From: Campylobacteraceae bacterium
GTDB lineage: Bacteria > Campylobacterota > Campylobacteria > Campylobacterales > BB28
DNA: 51,601 nt
Assembly: GCA_016744535.1 (NCBI GenBank)
Contig: JADGEE010000007.1
Coordinates: 1 to 51,601 of the forward strand
Direction of reading: 5' to 3'
Shown here: positions 25,425 to 33,931 of the stretch, one piece after another
How the letters are laid out: the number at the start of each line of letters is the position of its first letter
Position numbering within the stretch: position 1 is the stretch's first letter
Made by a program: the position numbers and the translations under genes
Notes under the pieces: model-generated
Seen by the model: only the letters and a program-made list of their open reading frames with translations
What the model was told of the DNA's origin: nothing
Databases searched by the model: none

Positions 25425-26874
25425 AACTACTCAATTCAATATCCAATATTTTTTCTAATCCAATGGCAATACTTTTTTCAAACTCATCATATAAAGGAAA
25501 ACCTCTTTGGTAAAAAAATTTCACCATTTTATCTTGTTCTTGATTCTTTTCAATATCAAGGATTTCAAAATCTAAAAAATATTTTATTTCATTAAACATA
25601 GTTAAAATATTCTCTAATGACCTTATTAATTTAGAATCTGTATATATATAATCTTTTGTTAATAAAAAATATTTTTTACCAAAAGCTACAGCTTCAAAAA
25701 GAGTTGTTCCTCCAAACCCAATAATTAACTCTGACTTTTTAATTAAATCTTTTCCACTAAAACTACTAGTTAATAAAATAACATTATTTAATGAATTTAT
25801 CTTTTTATAAAATGATAAACCTCTCATTCCATATCCCATTGGATGCTCTTTTACAATTAAAGTATATCCTAAAGGAAGTGATTTAGAGATATTAAAAATT
25901 ACTTCTAATTGATTCATAAAATATGGAGCTCTTGACGAGGTTGATGCTTCTGGTTGAATTTGAAGAGGAAAATATATTATTTTTAAATTTTCCTCTATAT
26001 TATTAGCTTCAATAAAGCCTTTAGCACAAGTTAAAATTAGTTTATTATAAGCTCTCGTAAGGTTTGCTAAAATTTTATTATATATTGAAGGCTTATCTAT
26101 GTTCATAAATTTTTTTATCTTTTTATTTCTACTCTCATATCCAAACAACATAAATTTTAATTTCTCTCCATCAAAAATATTAGGAGAAATTATTCCAAAT
26201 AGACCTTTTTTCACATCTTTTCTCTTTTTTGTATACTCTTTAAAATGAGTTTTATTATCATAATTTTTTATATGTTCTTTTTTTTTCTCTTCTACATTAG
26301 AATCTTTTTTCGTAATATAATTTTTAACAGGTGTACATCTTATACCCTCATTTATATAACAAGTTTTATTATCAACTATCCAGTGTGGATGAAAAGATAA
26401 ACACTCTTTATTAAAGTGTTCAGAAAGCAAATAAGTTAGAGTAGAGATAAAATTATCTGCATAACCACCAAATATTATTTTTGAATTTAAAAAATATTGT
26501 TCTAAAAATAGAGTATAACTTTTGATTAAAAATTCTATCTCTTTATAAGAAAAATTTTTATTACCCAAAGTTTTTTCAATTCCAAAGTAGTAATTTGAAA
26601 TATTTCTCTCTGCTATAACAGCTCTCATAAAATTTACATTTTTATATCTATTTTGTAATTCATTCACGGAGTAATTATTTATATAATCAAAATTATTTTC
26701 GATAAATTCTTCATAAGAGATAGAGTTTTTAATATTAGTTTTTCTATAACTCAATATTTTATATTTTATATCTTTATCTAAATTTTCAGCTACTTCATTT
26801 AATACACTATTTAATGAATCAGAATAGTTTGATACAAATAATATGTCAATCTCTTCATTATTTTGTTTCTTCAT
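25414..26874 (-). CDS. capsule-type polysaccharide glycosyltransferase-like protein
   Basis: 486 aa, first gene of the operon. The C-terminal half resembles the capsule polysaccharide synthesis (KpsS/KpsC-like, GT-B) fold: YFPLQIQPEASTS near 304-316, VKEHPMGYGMRG near 340, and ELIIGFGGTTLFEAVAFGKKYFLL near 385-410. The N-terminal half (IDILFVSNYSDSLNSVLNEV) is Rossmann-like with a basic linker. It may transfer a nonulosonate or Kdo-like residue, consistent with the CMP-synthetase gene that overlaps it by 11 nt. An extended minus-10 promoter and AGAGGG ribosome-binding site lie upstream. Confidence 0.68.
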   Translation of the reverse strand: MKKQNNEEIDILFVSNYSDSLNSVLNEVAENLDKDIKYKILSYRKTNIKNSISYEEFIENNFDYINNYSVNELQNRYKNVNFMRAVIAERNISNYYFGIEKTLGNKNFSYKEIEFLIKSYTLFLEQYFLNSKIIFGGYADNFISTLTYLLSEHFNKECLSFHPHWIVDNKTCYINEGIRCTPVKNYITKKDSNVEEKKKEHIKNYDNKTHFKEYTKKRKDVKKGLFGIISPNIFDGEKLKFMLFGYESRNKKIKKFMNIDKPSIYNKILANLTRAYNKLILTCAKGFIEANNIEENLKIIYFPLQIQPEASTSSRAPYFMNQLEVIFNISKSLPLGYTLIVKEHPMGYGMRGLSFYKKINSLNNVILLTSSFSGKDLIKKSELIIGFGGTTLFEAVAFGKKYFLLTKDYIYTDSKLIRSLENILTMFNEIKYFLDFEILDIEKNQEQDKMVKFFYQRGFPLYDEFEKSIAIGLEKILDIELSSYEK

Positions 26875-26906
26875 ATTTATATTCCCTCTGTTCTTAAATC
26901 TTCTGT

Positions 26907-26922
26907 ATTAGAAATTATATCA
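26907..26922 (-). promoter_or_regulatory. extended -10 promoter of the polysaccharide operon
   Basis: On the minus strand TGATATAAT (complement of 26914-26922) is a good TGN-TATAAT extended -10 box. Transcription would start near 26907, giving a ~33-nt leader with AGAGGG about 9 nt before the ATG at 26874. No good -35 box is evident. The box overlaps the stop codon of the broken HepT-like gene, so the operon's first promoter sits in the end of the decayed toxin gene. Confidence 0.45.
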
Positions 26923-27398
26923 TTGCTTTATGAAATCAAATCTATTTTCACAATAATTAAAAAATTTTTGATAGATATTTAATAAAGTATAACTAACTTC
27001 ATAAATTAAATTAATACTATCAACGATTTCATCTATATTAAACGAGTACTCGTGTGCTATCTCGTTTCTATTTTTTCTAAGTTCCATCCATTTATCTTTA
27101 GATAAAAATTCTAATCTCTCTAATCTATTTAAAATATCAATAAATGGCTTGTTTTTAAAATTTTCACCTAAATTTAATAATAATACTATAAAAGTTTTTC
27201 TCTCATTGTGTCTTGTAATTTTGAAAATCTAAAGATAAGTTGGTCTATAAAGCTAATATACTCTTCACTTAAATTAGAATATTTATTTTGATTTAAAGGT
27301 ATAATAGGTTTTAATTTTTTTCTAACAAAAGTCACTCTTTTTTTATGTTGATTACACTCATATAATAACTCTTTTAATCTATTTTCAATTTGCTTCAT
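26920..27398 (-). pseudogene. frameshifted HepT-like HEPN toxin
   Basis: Two frames together give a complete HEPN (DUF86-like) toxin of about 159 aa: MKQIENRLKELLYEC to SKLQDTMREK in one frame (27398 down to about 27186), then NLGENFKNKPFIDILNRLERL to the stop at 26920-26922 in another. One missing base in the A-run at about 27189-27195 explains the shift; the total of 479 nt is one short of a whole number of codons. The second part carries the HepT signature RX4HXY as RNEIAHEY, so the active site would be lost from the truncated 70-aa product. It overlaps the MntA-like gene by ATGA. A sequencing error is possible and should be excluded. Confidence 0.8.
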
Positions 27399-27686
27399 AA
27401 TTCTATTCCATTTTTTACAGCTTCTTGCTCTATTAACCTGCCTTTATCTTTAGATATAATTACATCAATCTTTTGTTCTCCAATTTTAAATTCTAAATCT
27501 ACTAAAAATTTTATTTTTTGCTTATAAAGGTTCTCTTTTTTTAATGTTTCTATTATACAAGTCAATATCTCCACCTCTTTTTGTATCATCTACACGACTT
27601 CCAAAAAGAGTGATTTTTACACTTTCGCCAAAATTTTTTTTTGCAACTTCCTTTATAGATTTAATTTCAAAATCACTCAACCTCAT
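27395..27686 (-). pseudogene. frameshifted MntA-like minimal nucleotidyltransferase antitoxin
   Basis: From the ATG at 27686 the frame reads MRLSDFEIKSIKEV to LFGSRVDDTKRGGDIDLY, with the minimal nucleotidyltransferase motif GS...DxD, then runs into a stop. Shifting by one base near 27549-27555 continues as IETLKKENLYKQKIKF to QEAVKNGIEL, the expected second half of a ~96-aa MntA. The length is 292 nt, one base too many, consistent with a single inserted base. With the HepT-like gene it forms a type VII toxin-antitoxin pair (in described systems the nucleotidyltransferase AMPylates the HEPN toxin). Both halves being shifted suggests decay of the whole module. Confidence 0.8.
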
Positions 27687-27777
27687 AAAATTTATCTCAC
27701 TTTACTTTTTTCATAACTGCATTATACAATTATTTTAGATAAAATAGTAAAAAAATATTTATAATAAGGAGTAATCA

Positions 27778-28083
27778 TTGAGTAGAGATATAGACTTAAG
27801 AGAAGAATATGAAACAAAACTTGATATTGATACTCCAAAAATGTATAAAGTTATTTTATTAAATGATGACTACACTATTATGGATTTTGTAGTTGAGATT
27901 TTAATGAAAATTTTCCATAAACAATATGAAGAGGCAGTTGATATTATGATTACTATTCACAAAGTTGGAAAAGCATTATGTGGAGTTTATCCCTATGATA
28001 TTGCAGAAGCAAAAATTATACAAGTTAAAAAATTAGCAAGAAAAAATGGCTTTCCATTGAGAGCTATTATGGAGGAGGAGTAA
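27778..28083 (+). CDS. clpS: ClpS, N-degron adaptor of ClpA
   Basis: 101 aa. It starts with TTG after AAGGAG about 6 nt upstream. The ClpS core is complete: YKVILLNDDYTIMDFVVEIL contains the NDD loop that contacts the N-terminal residue of substrates, and TIHKVGKALCGVYPYDIAE contains the conserved His and the ClpA-contact region. The N-terminal ~18 residues form the flexible extension used to hand substrates to ClpA. The stop overlaps the clpA start (TAATG), so adaptor and unfoldase are translationally coupled. Confidence 0.96.
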   Translation: MSRDIDLREEYETKLDIDTPKMYKVILLNDDYTIMDFVVEILMKIFHKQYEEAVDIMITIHKVGKALCGVYPYDIAEAKIIQVKKLARKNGFPLRAIMEEE

Positions 28084-30314
28084 TGGTAAGTAGAGAATTA
28101 AGTGTAATTTTAAAAAATGCCTTAAAATTTGCAAAAGATAAAAGACACGAATATTTAACAACAGAGCATCTATTTTTAGCACTTTTATCAAATAGGGATA
28201 TAAAAGATATTTTAAAGAGTTCTAATGTAGATATAGATATTATAAAACTTAAAATTTTTAATTATTTAAATCAAAATATTCGAATAATACCCTCTGAAGA
28301 GAAATATGAACCCTATGAGACGCCAACTCTTACAAGAGTAATGAGTGCTATGGTAAAACAAGTCCAGAGTGCTGATAAGAAAAAAGCTAATGTAGGTGAT
28401 TTATTAGTTGCTATCTTTAGTGAAAATAGATCATTTACCTCTAATATTCTTAAACGATTCGGTTTAAAAAGAGTTGATATATTAGAGGCAATTACAAGTT
28501 TAGAGAATATTGATGAAAAAAATAGTGATAAGAGTAATAAAAAAGAGAAAGAGAGTTATTTAGAAAAATACACTATTAACTTATCAGAATTAGCAAAAGA
28601 TAGTAAAATTGACCCAGTAATTGGAAGAGTTAGTGAAATCAATAGAGTCGTTCAAACACTTTGTAGAAGAAAAAAAAACAATCCAATATTAATTGGTGAA
28701 GCAGGAGTTGGTAAGACGGCAATTGCAGAGGGATTAGCTATAAAATTAGCTGATAATGATATTCCAACTATTTTAAAAAATTCAATTTTATTCTCACTTG
28801 ATATGGGTGCACTTTTAGCAGGAACAAAATATAGAGGCGATTTTGAAAAGAGAATAAAAGGTGTTTTAGATGAAATTGATGAAATAGGAAATGTAATTTT
28901 ATTTATTGATGAGATTCATACAATTGTCGGAGCTGGAGCTACAAATGGTGGAAGTATGGACGCATCAAACTTACTTAAACCAGCCCTTGCAAGTGGAAAA
29001 ATAAAATGTATCGGTGCTACTACCTATTTAGAGTTTAAAAACTTTTTTGAAAAAGATAAAGCATTAACTAGAAGATTTTCTAAAATAGATGTAGATGAAC
29101 CGTCACTTGAAGATAGTTTTAAAATTTTAAAAGGTTTAAAGAGTAGATACGAAACACACCACGGCATAAAATATCAAGATAATGCTTTATATTCAGCAAT
29201 TGAGTTGAGTAATAAATATATAAATGATAGATTTTTACCTGATAAAGCAATTGATATTATCGATGAAGTAGGTGCTAGTTTTCATATACTAAAAAGAAAA
29301 CGCAAAATAGCCACTGTTAGCGATATTGAAAATATGGTAGCAAAAATTGCAAATATTCCATCAAAAAGAGTCTCTCAAGATGATAAAGATATTTTATTTA
29401 ATTTAGAAAATAATTTAAAATCAAAAATATTTGGACAAGATGAAGCTATAACAAATTTAGTAAATTCAATTAAACTCTCTCGTGCTGGACTTAGAGAAGC
29501 AGATAAACCTGTTGGCTCATTTTTATTTACTGGTCCCACTGGAGTTGGTAAGACTGAAGTTGCCAAAGAGTTAGCAGATGAGTTAGGAATATATTTTGCT
29601 AGATTTGATATGAGTGAATATATGGAGAAACATAGTGTTTCAAAATTAATTGGAGCACCTGCTGGTTATGTTGGCTTTGAAGGTGGTGGACAACTTAGTG
29701 AAATAATCAAAAAACACCCTTACTCTATTTTACTTTTAGACGAAGTTGAAAAAGCTAATGTGGATGTTTTAAATATACTACTTCAAATAATGGATAGTGC
29801 CTCAATGACAGATAATAGTGGAGCTAAAATTAATTTTAAAAATGTGATTATTATTATGACTTCAAATATAGGAGCTAGTGAAGCCCCAGTAATGGGATTT
29901 CAAAAAGATGAAAATAGAAAACAAGAGAGTGCAGTTAAAAATCACTTTTCACCTGAATTTAGAAATAGATTGGATAAAATAATTAACTTTAAATCTTTAG
30001 AGAGTGTTCAAGTTGTTCATATTGTGGATAAATTTATAGCTGAACTTGAAAATAATTTAAGTGATAAAGGTATAAAAATAAATTTAAATAAAAGGGCAAA
30101 AGAGTATTTAGCTAATTTAGGATACGATAAAGACTTAGGGGCTAGACCACTGGCTAGAGTAATTCAAGAGGAGTTAAAAGCTAAATTGACAGATGAGATT
30201 TTGTTTGGTGGACTTCAAAATGGAGGAGAAGTAAAAGTGACTCTAAAAAACTCTAAATTAAATTTTATAATACAGAATAAAAAAACAGTTAAAAAAGAGC
30301 CAGAGAGGGTCTGA
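28083..30314 (+). CDS. clpA: ClpA, AAA+ unfoldase of the ClpAP protease
   Basis: 743 aa, normal length. An N-terminal Clp_N repeat domain (about 1-140, with EHLFLALL) binds ClpS. D1 has Walker A GEAGVGKTA and Walker B LFIDEIHT near 205-285; D2 has Walker A GPTGVGKTE and Walker B LLLDEVEKA near 483-555, followed by the D2-small domain (FSPEFRNRLDKII). No ClpB-type middle coiled coil is present, which separates it from ClpB/ClpC. It unfolds N-degron and other substrates for ClpP, which is encoded outside the window. It is second in a five-gene operon that ends with aat. Confidence 0.96.
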   Translation: MVSRELSVILKNALKFAKDKRHEYLTTEHLFLALLSNRDIKDILKSSNVDIDIIKLKIFNYLNQNIRIIPSEEKYEPYETPTLTRVMSAMVKQVQSADKKKANVGDLLVAIFSENRSFTSNILKRFGLKRVDILEAITSLENIDEKNSDKSNKKEKESYLEKYTINLSELAKDSKIDPVIGRVSEINRVVQTLCRRKKNNPILIGEAGVGKTAIAEGLAIKLADNDIPTILKNSILFSLDMGALLAGTKYRGDFEKRIKGVLDEIDEIGNVILFIDEIHTIVGAGATNGGSMDASNLLKPALASGKIKCIGATTYLEFKNFFEKDKALTRRFSKIDVDEPSLEDSFKILKGLKSRYETHHGIKYQDNALYSAIELSNKYINDRFLPDKAIDIIDEVGASFHILKRKRKIATVSDIENMVAKIANIPSKRVSQDDKDILFNLENNLKSKIFGQDEAITNLVNSIKLSRAGLREADKPVGSFLFTGPTGVGKTEVAKELADELGIYFARFDMSEYMEKHSVSKLIGAPAGYVGFEGGGQLSEIIKKHPYSILLLDEVEKANVDVLNILLQIMDSASMTDNSGAKINFKNVIIIMTSNIGASEAPVMGFQKDENRKQESAVKNHFSPEFRNRLDKIINFKSLESVQVVHIVDKFIAELENNLSDKGIKINLNKRAKEYLANLGYDKDLGARPLARVIQEELKAKLTDEILFGGLQNGGEVKVTLKNSKLNFIIQNKKTVKKEPERV

Positions 30315-30316
30315 TT

Positions 30317-31513
30317 TTGGAAAAAGATTTGCAAAATATAAAAATATTAATTGTTGAAAATAGTGAAGATGCAAGAAAATTTTATTTAGATTTATTAAAA
30401 AAATACAATTTTAATGTATATGAAGCATCAAATGCTAAAGAGGGAATTGAAAGTTATAAAAAAAATTTACCTGATATTATAATAACTGATATTATTATGC
30501 CTGAAATGAGTGGATTTGAGTTAATAGCAAAAGTTAAACAAATTAATAAAAATACTTCAATTATTATTATAAGTGCATTTGAGAGTATAGAAATTTTACA
30601 TCAAGCAATTGATTTAGAAGTATGTAAATTTATTAAAAAACCTATACATTGGGATAAGCTTTTAAATGCTATTGAAATGTTATCTAAAGATATTAAGTCA
30701 AAAAAACTCATAAAATTTCAAAAAAACTTGATAGAAAAACAAAAAAAGATTCTTGAAAATAGAGTTGAAAATGAAATTGAAAAAAATCAAGAAAAAGAGA
30801 GTTTAATGTTTCAACAATCTAGGTATGCTCAAATGGGTGAAATGCTATCAATGATAGCACATCAGTGGCGACAACCTTTAAATGCTATAAGTGCTTCTGC
30901 TATGAATATTGAGATAGAAAACTCCTTTGGAGAATTGACTGAAGAAAGCATTGAGAGTAATATTAAATTTATTCATAATCAAATTCAAAATATGTCAAAT
31001 ATAATAAATGACTTTATGAACTTTTTTAAAGTGGAAAAAGAGAGTCTAGAATTTACTATCACATCTTTAATGAAAGGAATTGAAGATTTAATAGGAGCTC
31101 AATTTAGAAGCAGAGGAATTGAATTAATTTTAAATTTCAAAGAAGATATAACTCTTAATAGTTATAAAAAAGAGATAATACATATATTAATAAATTTAAT
31201 TATAAATTCAAGAGACGCATTTGATGATATGGATATTAAAAAAAATAAAATAGTGACACTGAATTTTAAAGATAAAAGAGATACTTTTGAGATAGCTATA
31301 ATAGATAATGCTGGTGGAATTGATGAAAATATAATAGATAGGATATTTGAGCCTTACTTTACAACAAAAGAGCAAGGTAAAGGGACTGGGATTGGACTTT
31401 ATATGACAAGAAGTATAATTGAAAAAAATTTATCTGGTGAAATTAGTGTTAGAAATATAGATAGCAAAAATGGAAAAGGTGTCTGCTTTATAGTAGAAAT
31501 TCCCAAAGGATGA
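30317..31513 (+). CDS. response regulator/histidine kinase hybrid (REC-HisKA-like-HATPase)
   Basis: 398 aa, cytoplasmic (no membrane segment). Residues 1-125 are a receiver domain with phospho-acceptor Asp in ITDIIMPEMSG and Lys in FIKKPI. A coiled linker (about 135-170) leads to the kinase phospho-acceptor block MIAHQWRQPLNAIS (His near 186) and the HATPase domain: N-box INLIINSRDAF, G1 DNAGGI, G2 GKGTGIGLYM. The TTG start follows the clpA stop by 2 nt. The next gene encodes a REC-GGDEF-EAL protein, a likely phospho-transfer partner. Its presence between clpA and aat is unusual. Confidence 0.88.
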   Translation: MEKDLQNIKILIVENSEDARKFYLDLLKKYNFNVYEASNAKEGIESYKKNLPDIIITDIIMPEMSGFELIAKVKQINKNTSIIIISAFESIEILHQAIDLEVCKFIKKPIHWDKLLNAIEMLSKDIKSKKLIKFQKNLIEKQKKILENRVENEIEKNQEKESLMFQQSRYAQMGEMLSMIAHQWRQPLNAISASAMNIEIENSFGELTEESIESNIKFIHNQIQNMSNIINDFMNFFKVEKESLEFTITSLMKGIEDLIGAQFRSRGIELILNFKEDITLNSYKKEIIHILINLIINSRDAFDDMDIKKNKIVTLNFKDKRDTFEIAIIDNAGGIDENIIDRIFEPYFTTKEQGKGTGIGLYMTRSIIEKNLSGEISVRNIDSKNGKGVCFIVEIPKG

Positions 31514-31516
31514 AAT

Positions 31517-33214
31517 TTGCTTGATATGAAAAAATTAAAACATTTAGGAGAAGAGTTTAGAGTCTTATATGTTGAAGATGAAGACAATGTAAGAGTACAA
31601 ACTCATATGCTCCTAGAAAAATTTTTTAAAGAAGTAACTTCTGCCTCAAATGGATTAGAAGGATTAAATTATTTTAAAGAATCGAAATTTGATTTAATTA
31701 TAACTGACATTATGATGCCTAAAATGAATGGCTTTAAAATGATTGAAGAGATTAGAAAAATAGATTATTCTCAAAAAATTTTAATAACTTCAGCATATCA
31801 AGAGATAGACTATTTTTTAGAAGCTATTAAATATACAGTAGATGGATATATTTTAAAACCAATCGAGACAAAACAATTTTTATTAGCGATTCAAAAAGTT
31901 TGTATGAATTTAAGAGATAACATAGATAATAAAAATTACAAATTAAAGCTTGAAGAGATGGTCAAAGATAAAACTTTTGAACTTCAAGAGAAATCAGAAG
32001 AGTTACAAAAAGAGTTAATAAAAGATTCTCTTACAACTTTATATTCAAAGCGTAAATTAAGTGAAGATTTAAAAAAAAATGAACTCTATGTTATGGCTTT
32101 AATAAATATAGATAATTTTTCAAAAATAAATTTAACTTATGGTTACTCAATAGGAGATAAACTCTTAAAATATATAGCTCTATTTTTAAGAGATAAATTA
32201 ATTTCAAATTCAACTATTTATAGATTTAATTCAGATGAATTTATATATCTATTTTCAAATTCAAATTTAGATAAAGTTGAAAAATTTATAGATACTCTAA
32301 GAGTTGAATTTTTTAAGAGAGAATTTAAAATAGAAAATTTAACTTTTAAACTCTCTTTTACTGCATCAATAGTTCAAACAGATGGAAAAAAATTAATCTC
32401 TAAAGCTGAAGTTGGTTTAGAAAAAGCTAGATTAATAGGGAAAAATAGAATAATTGTATTTAGTGGAGATGAGGAGTTAGAGAGAGAATTAAAAACAAAT
32501 TTATATTGGATGCGTAAAGTAAACTCTTCACTTGAATATGACTTAATTACGCCATTTTATCAACCAATTGTCAATAATAAAACTCTGAAAATTGAAAAAT
32601 ATGAAGTGTTAGCTAGAATCGTTGAAGATGATAAAATAATTGAGCCATACTTCTTTTTAACTCCAGCCAAAGTTGTTGGGTTAATTCCAGATATTACAAA
32701 AGTAATAATAGAGAAAAGTTTTAAATATTTTGATAATAGAGATATATCATTTTCAATAAATATTACTGAAATTGACTTAAAAGAGAATTATCTACTTGAA
32801 ATATTTAAAGAATTTTTTAAAATATATAATATAAAACCCTCAAATGTAATTCTTGAAATACTTGAAGATATAAGCGTTTTTAGTTCGCCTGAAACTATAA
32901 AACAGATAAATAAATTAAAAGAGATGGGAATTTTAATCTCATTAGATGATTTTGGTGCAGAGAAAGCAAACTTTTCAAGAATACTAGATTTAAATGTAAA
33001 TTTTATAAAAATAGATGAGCTTTTTATTAAAAATATTGCTCTTAATAAAAAAAGTTTGATTATAACTAAGGCAATTGTATATATGGCAAAAGAGTTTAAT
33101 ATTCAGACAATAGCCGAATATGTCCATAATAGAGAAACTTTTGAAGTTGTTAGAGATTTAGGGGTCGATTTTTCACAAGGCTACTACTTTTCTAAACCAA
33201 AGCCTAATATTTAA
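31517..33214 (+). CDS. REC-GGDEF-EAL protein, probable c-di-GMP phosphodiesterase
   Basis: 565 aa. The receiver domain (about 14-130) has Asp in LIITDIMMPKMNG. After a coiled linker a GGDEF-like domain (about 170-310) has FNSDEF where active cyclases have GGDEF, so it is probably not a cyclase. The EAL domain (about 335-560) looks catalytically complete: EVLAR, SINIT, LEILED, LDDFG, IKIDE, AEYVHNRE and SQGYYFSKP. It should therefore degrade c-di-GMP under control of the receiver. The TTG at 31517 is chosen since AAAGGA lies 6 nt upstream; the ATG at 31526 would be 15 nt away. Confidence 0.87.
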   Translation: MLDMKKLKHLGEEFRVLYVEDEDNVRVQTHMLLEKFFKEVTSASNGLEGLNYFKESKFDLIITDIMMPKMNGFKMIEEIRKIDYSQKILITSAYQEIDYFLEAIKYTVDGYILKPIETKQFLLAIQKVCMNLRDNIDNKNYKLKLEEMVKDKTFELQEKSEELQKELIKDSLTTLYSKRKLSEDLKKNELYVMALINIDNFSKINLTYGYSIGDKLLKYIALFLRDKLISNSTIYRFNSDEFIYLFSNSNLDKVEKFIDTLRVEFFKREFKIENLTFKLSFTASIVQTDGKKLISKAEVGLEKARLIGKNRIIVFSGDEELERELKTNLYWMRKVNSSLEYDLITPFYQPIVNNKTLKIEKYEVLARIVEDDKIIEPYFFLTPAKVVGLIPDITKVIIEKSFKYFDNRDISFSINITEIDLKENYLLEIFKEFFKIYNIKPSNVILEILEDISVFSSPETIKQINKLKEMGILISLDDFGAEKANFSRILDLNVNFIKIDELFIKNIALNKKSLIITKAIVYMAKEFNIQTIAEYVHNRETFEVVRDLGVDFSQGYYFSKPKPNI

Positions 33215-33223
33215 AGTTAAAAT

Positions 33224-33886
33224 ATGAATAAAGTTGTTTTTCCATCAGTAGAAAATGCTCCTAAAGATTTACCTCTTGCTTTGGGTGGAGATTTAAATCC
33301 AAATACATTAATATCAGCTTACTCACAAGGAATTTTTCCTTGGTATAATGAAAATGAGCCAATTTTATGGTGGTCACCTGAACCTAGACTAGTTCTATAT
33401 TTAAATGATTTAAGAATCAATAAAAGCTTAAAAAAAACTATTAAAAATAATAAATTTGAAATTAAATTTGATACAAATTTTAAAAAAGTTATAAAAGAGT
33501 GTGCAAAAATACCTAGAAAAACACAAGATGGAACTTGGATACAAGAAGAAATAATAGAAGCTTATAGTGAACTATATGAGTTAGGTTATGCCCATTCAGT
33601 AGAATCTTATTTAAATGGAGAGTTAGTTGGAGGACTTTATGGAGTCTCTTTAGGGAAAACTTTTTTTGGAGAATCTATGTTTGCAAAAGTGAGTGACGCT
33701 TCTAAAGTTGCATTTGTTGAATTAGTCGAAAAGTTAAAAAAGTGGGAGTTTGATTTTATAGATTGTCAAGTTCCAACAGAGCATTTAAAATCACTTGGGG
33801 CAGTTGAAATTTCAAGAGAAAAATTTTTAAAAGAGTTAAAAATTGCTTTAAATAAAACATCTCATATAAATAAATGGAAAATATAA
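33224..33886 (+). CDS. aat: leucyl/phenylalanyl-tRNA--protein transferase
   Basis: 220 aa, close to the usual ~230. The family signature is complete: LALGGDLNPNTLISAYSQGIFPWYNENEPILWWSPEPRLVL (residues 18-58), TWIQEEIIEAY, HSVESYLNGELVGGLYGVSLGKTFFGESMF and DCQVPTEHL. It adds Leu or Phe from tRNA to proteins with N-terminal Lys or Arg, creating the degron read by ClpS. Nine bases after the EAL gene, it is the last gene of the clpS-clpA operon, so tagging, recognition and unfolding enzymes are co-expressed. Confidence 0.96.
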   Translation: MNKVVFPSVENAPKDLPLALGGDLNPNTLISAYSQGIFPWYNENEPILWWSPEPRLVLYLNDLRINKSLKKTIKNNKFEIKFDTNFKKVIKECAKIPRKTQDGTWIQEEIIEAYSELYELGYAHSVESYLNGELVGGLYGVSLGKTFFGESMFAKVSDASKVAFVELVEKLKKWEFDFIDCQVPTEHLKSLGAVEISREKFLKELKIALNKTSHINKWKI

Positions 33887-33897
33887 ATTTTTTTACT

Positions 33898-33925
33898 TTG
33901 CTTTTGTACTAAGTAGTGCTATAAT
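33898..33925 (+). promoter_or_regulatory. promoter of the TetR-family gene, possibly leaderless
   Basis: TGCTATAAT (extended -10, TATAAT at 33920-33925) with a weak TTGCTT at 33898-33903. Start of transcription about 7 nt downstream would fall on or next to the ATG at 33932, and no Shine-Dalgarno sequence is seen before that ATG, so the mRNA may have almost no leader. Confidence 0.5.
33902..33923 (+). promoter_or_regulatory. TetR-type operator, imperfect (upstream of the TetR gene)
   Basis: TTTTGTACTA at 33902-33911, two spacer bases, then TAGTGCTATA. The left arm is identical and the right arm 7/10 identical to the perfect operator at 34549-34570. It overlaps the promoter (TATAAT at 33920-33925), which fits negative autoregulation. 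Confidence 0.6.
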
Positions 33926-33931
33926 TAATTT

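Noticed and set aside
26920-27686. Programmed frameshifting in the MntA/HepT genes
   Set aside because: The MntA shift site is not a known slippery sequence, and two separate shifts in opposite directions are better explained by decay or read errors.
27544-27738. 64-codon plus-strand frame before clpS
   Set aside because: Antisense of the broken MntA gene; the minus strand carries the recognisable nucleotidyltransferase motif.
30317-33214. The two signalling genes between clpA and aat as a later insertion
   Set aside because: No repeats, composition change or disrupted gene ends mark a border; spacing of 2-9 nt looks like a settled operon.
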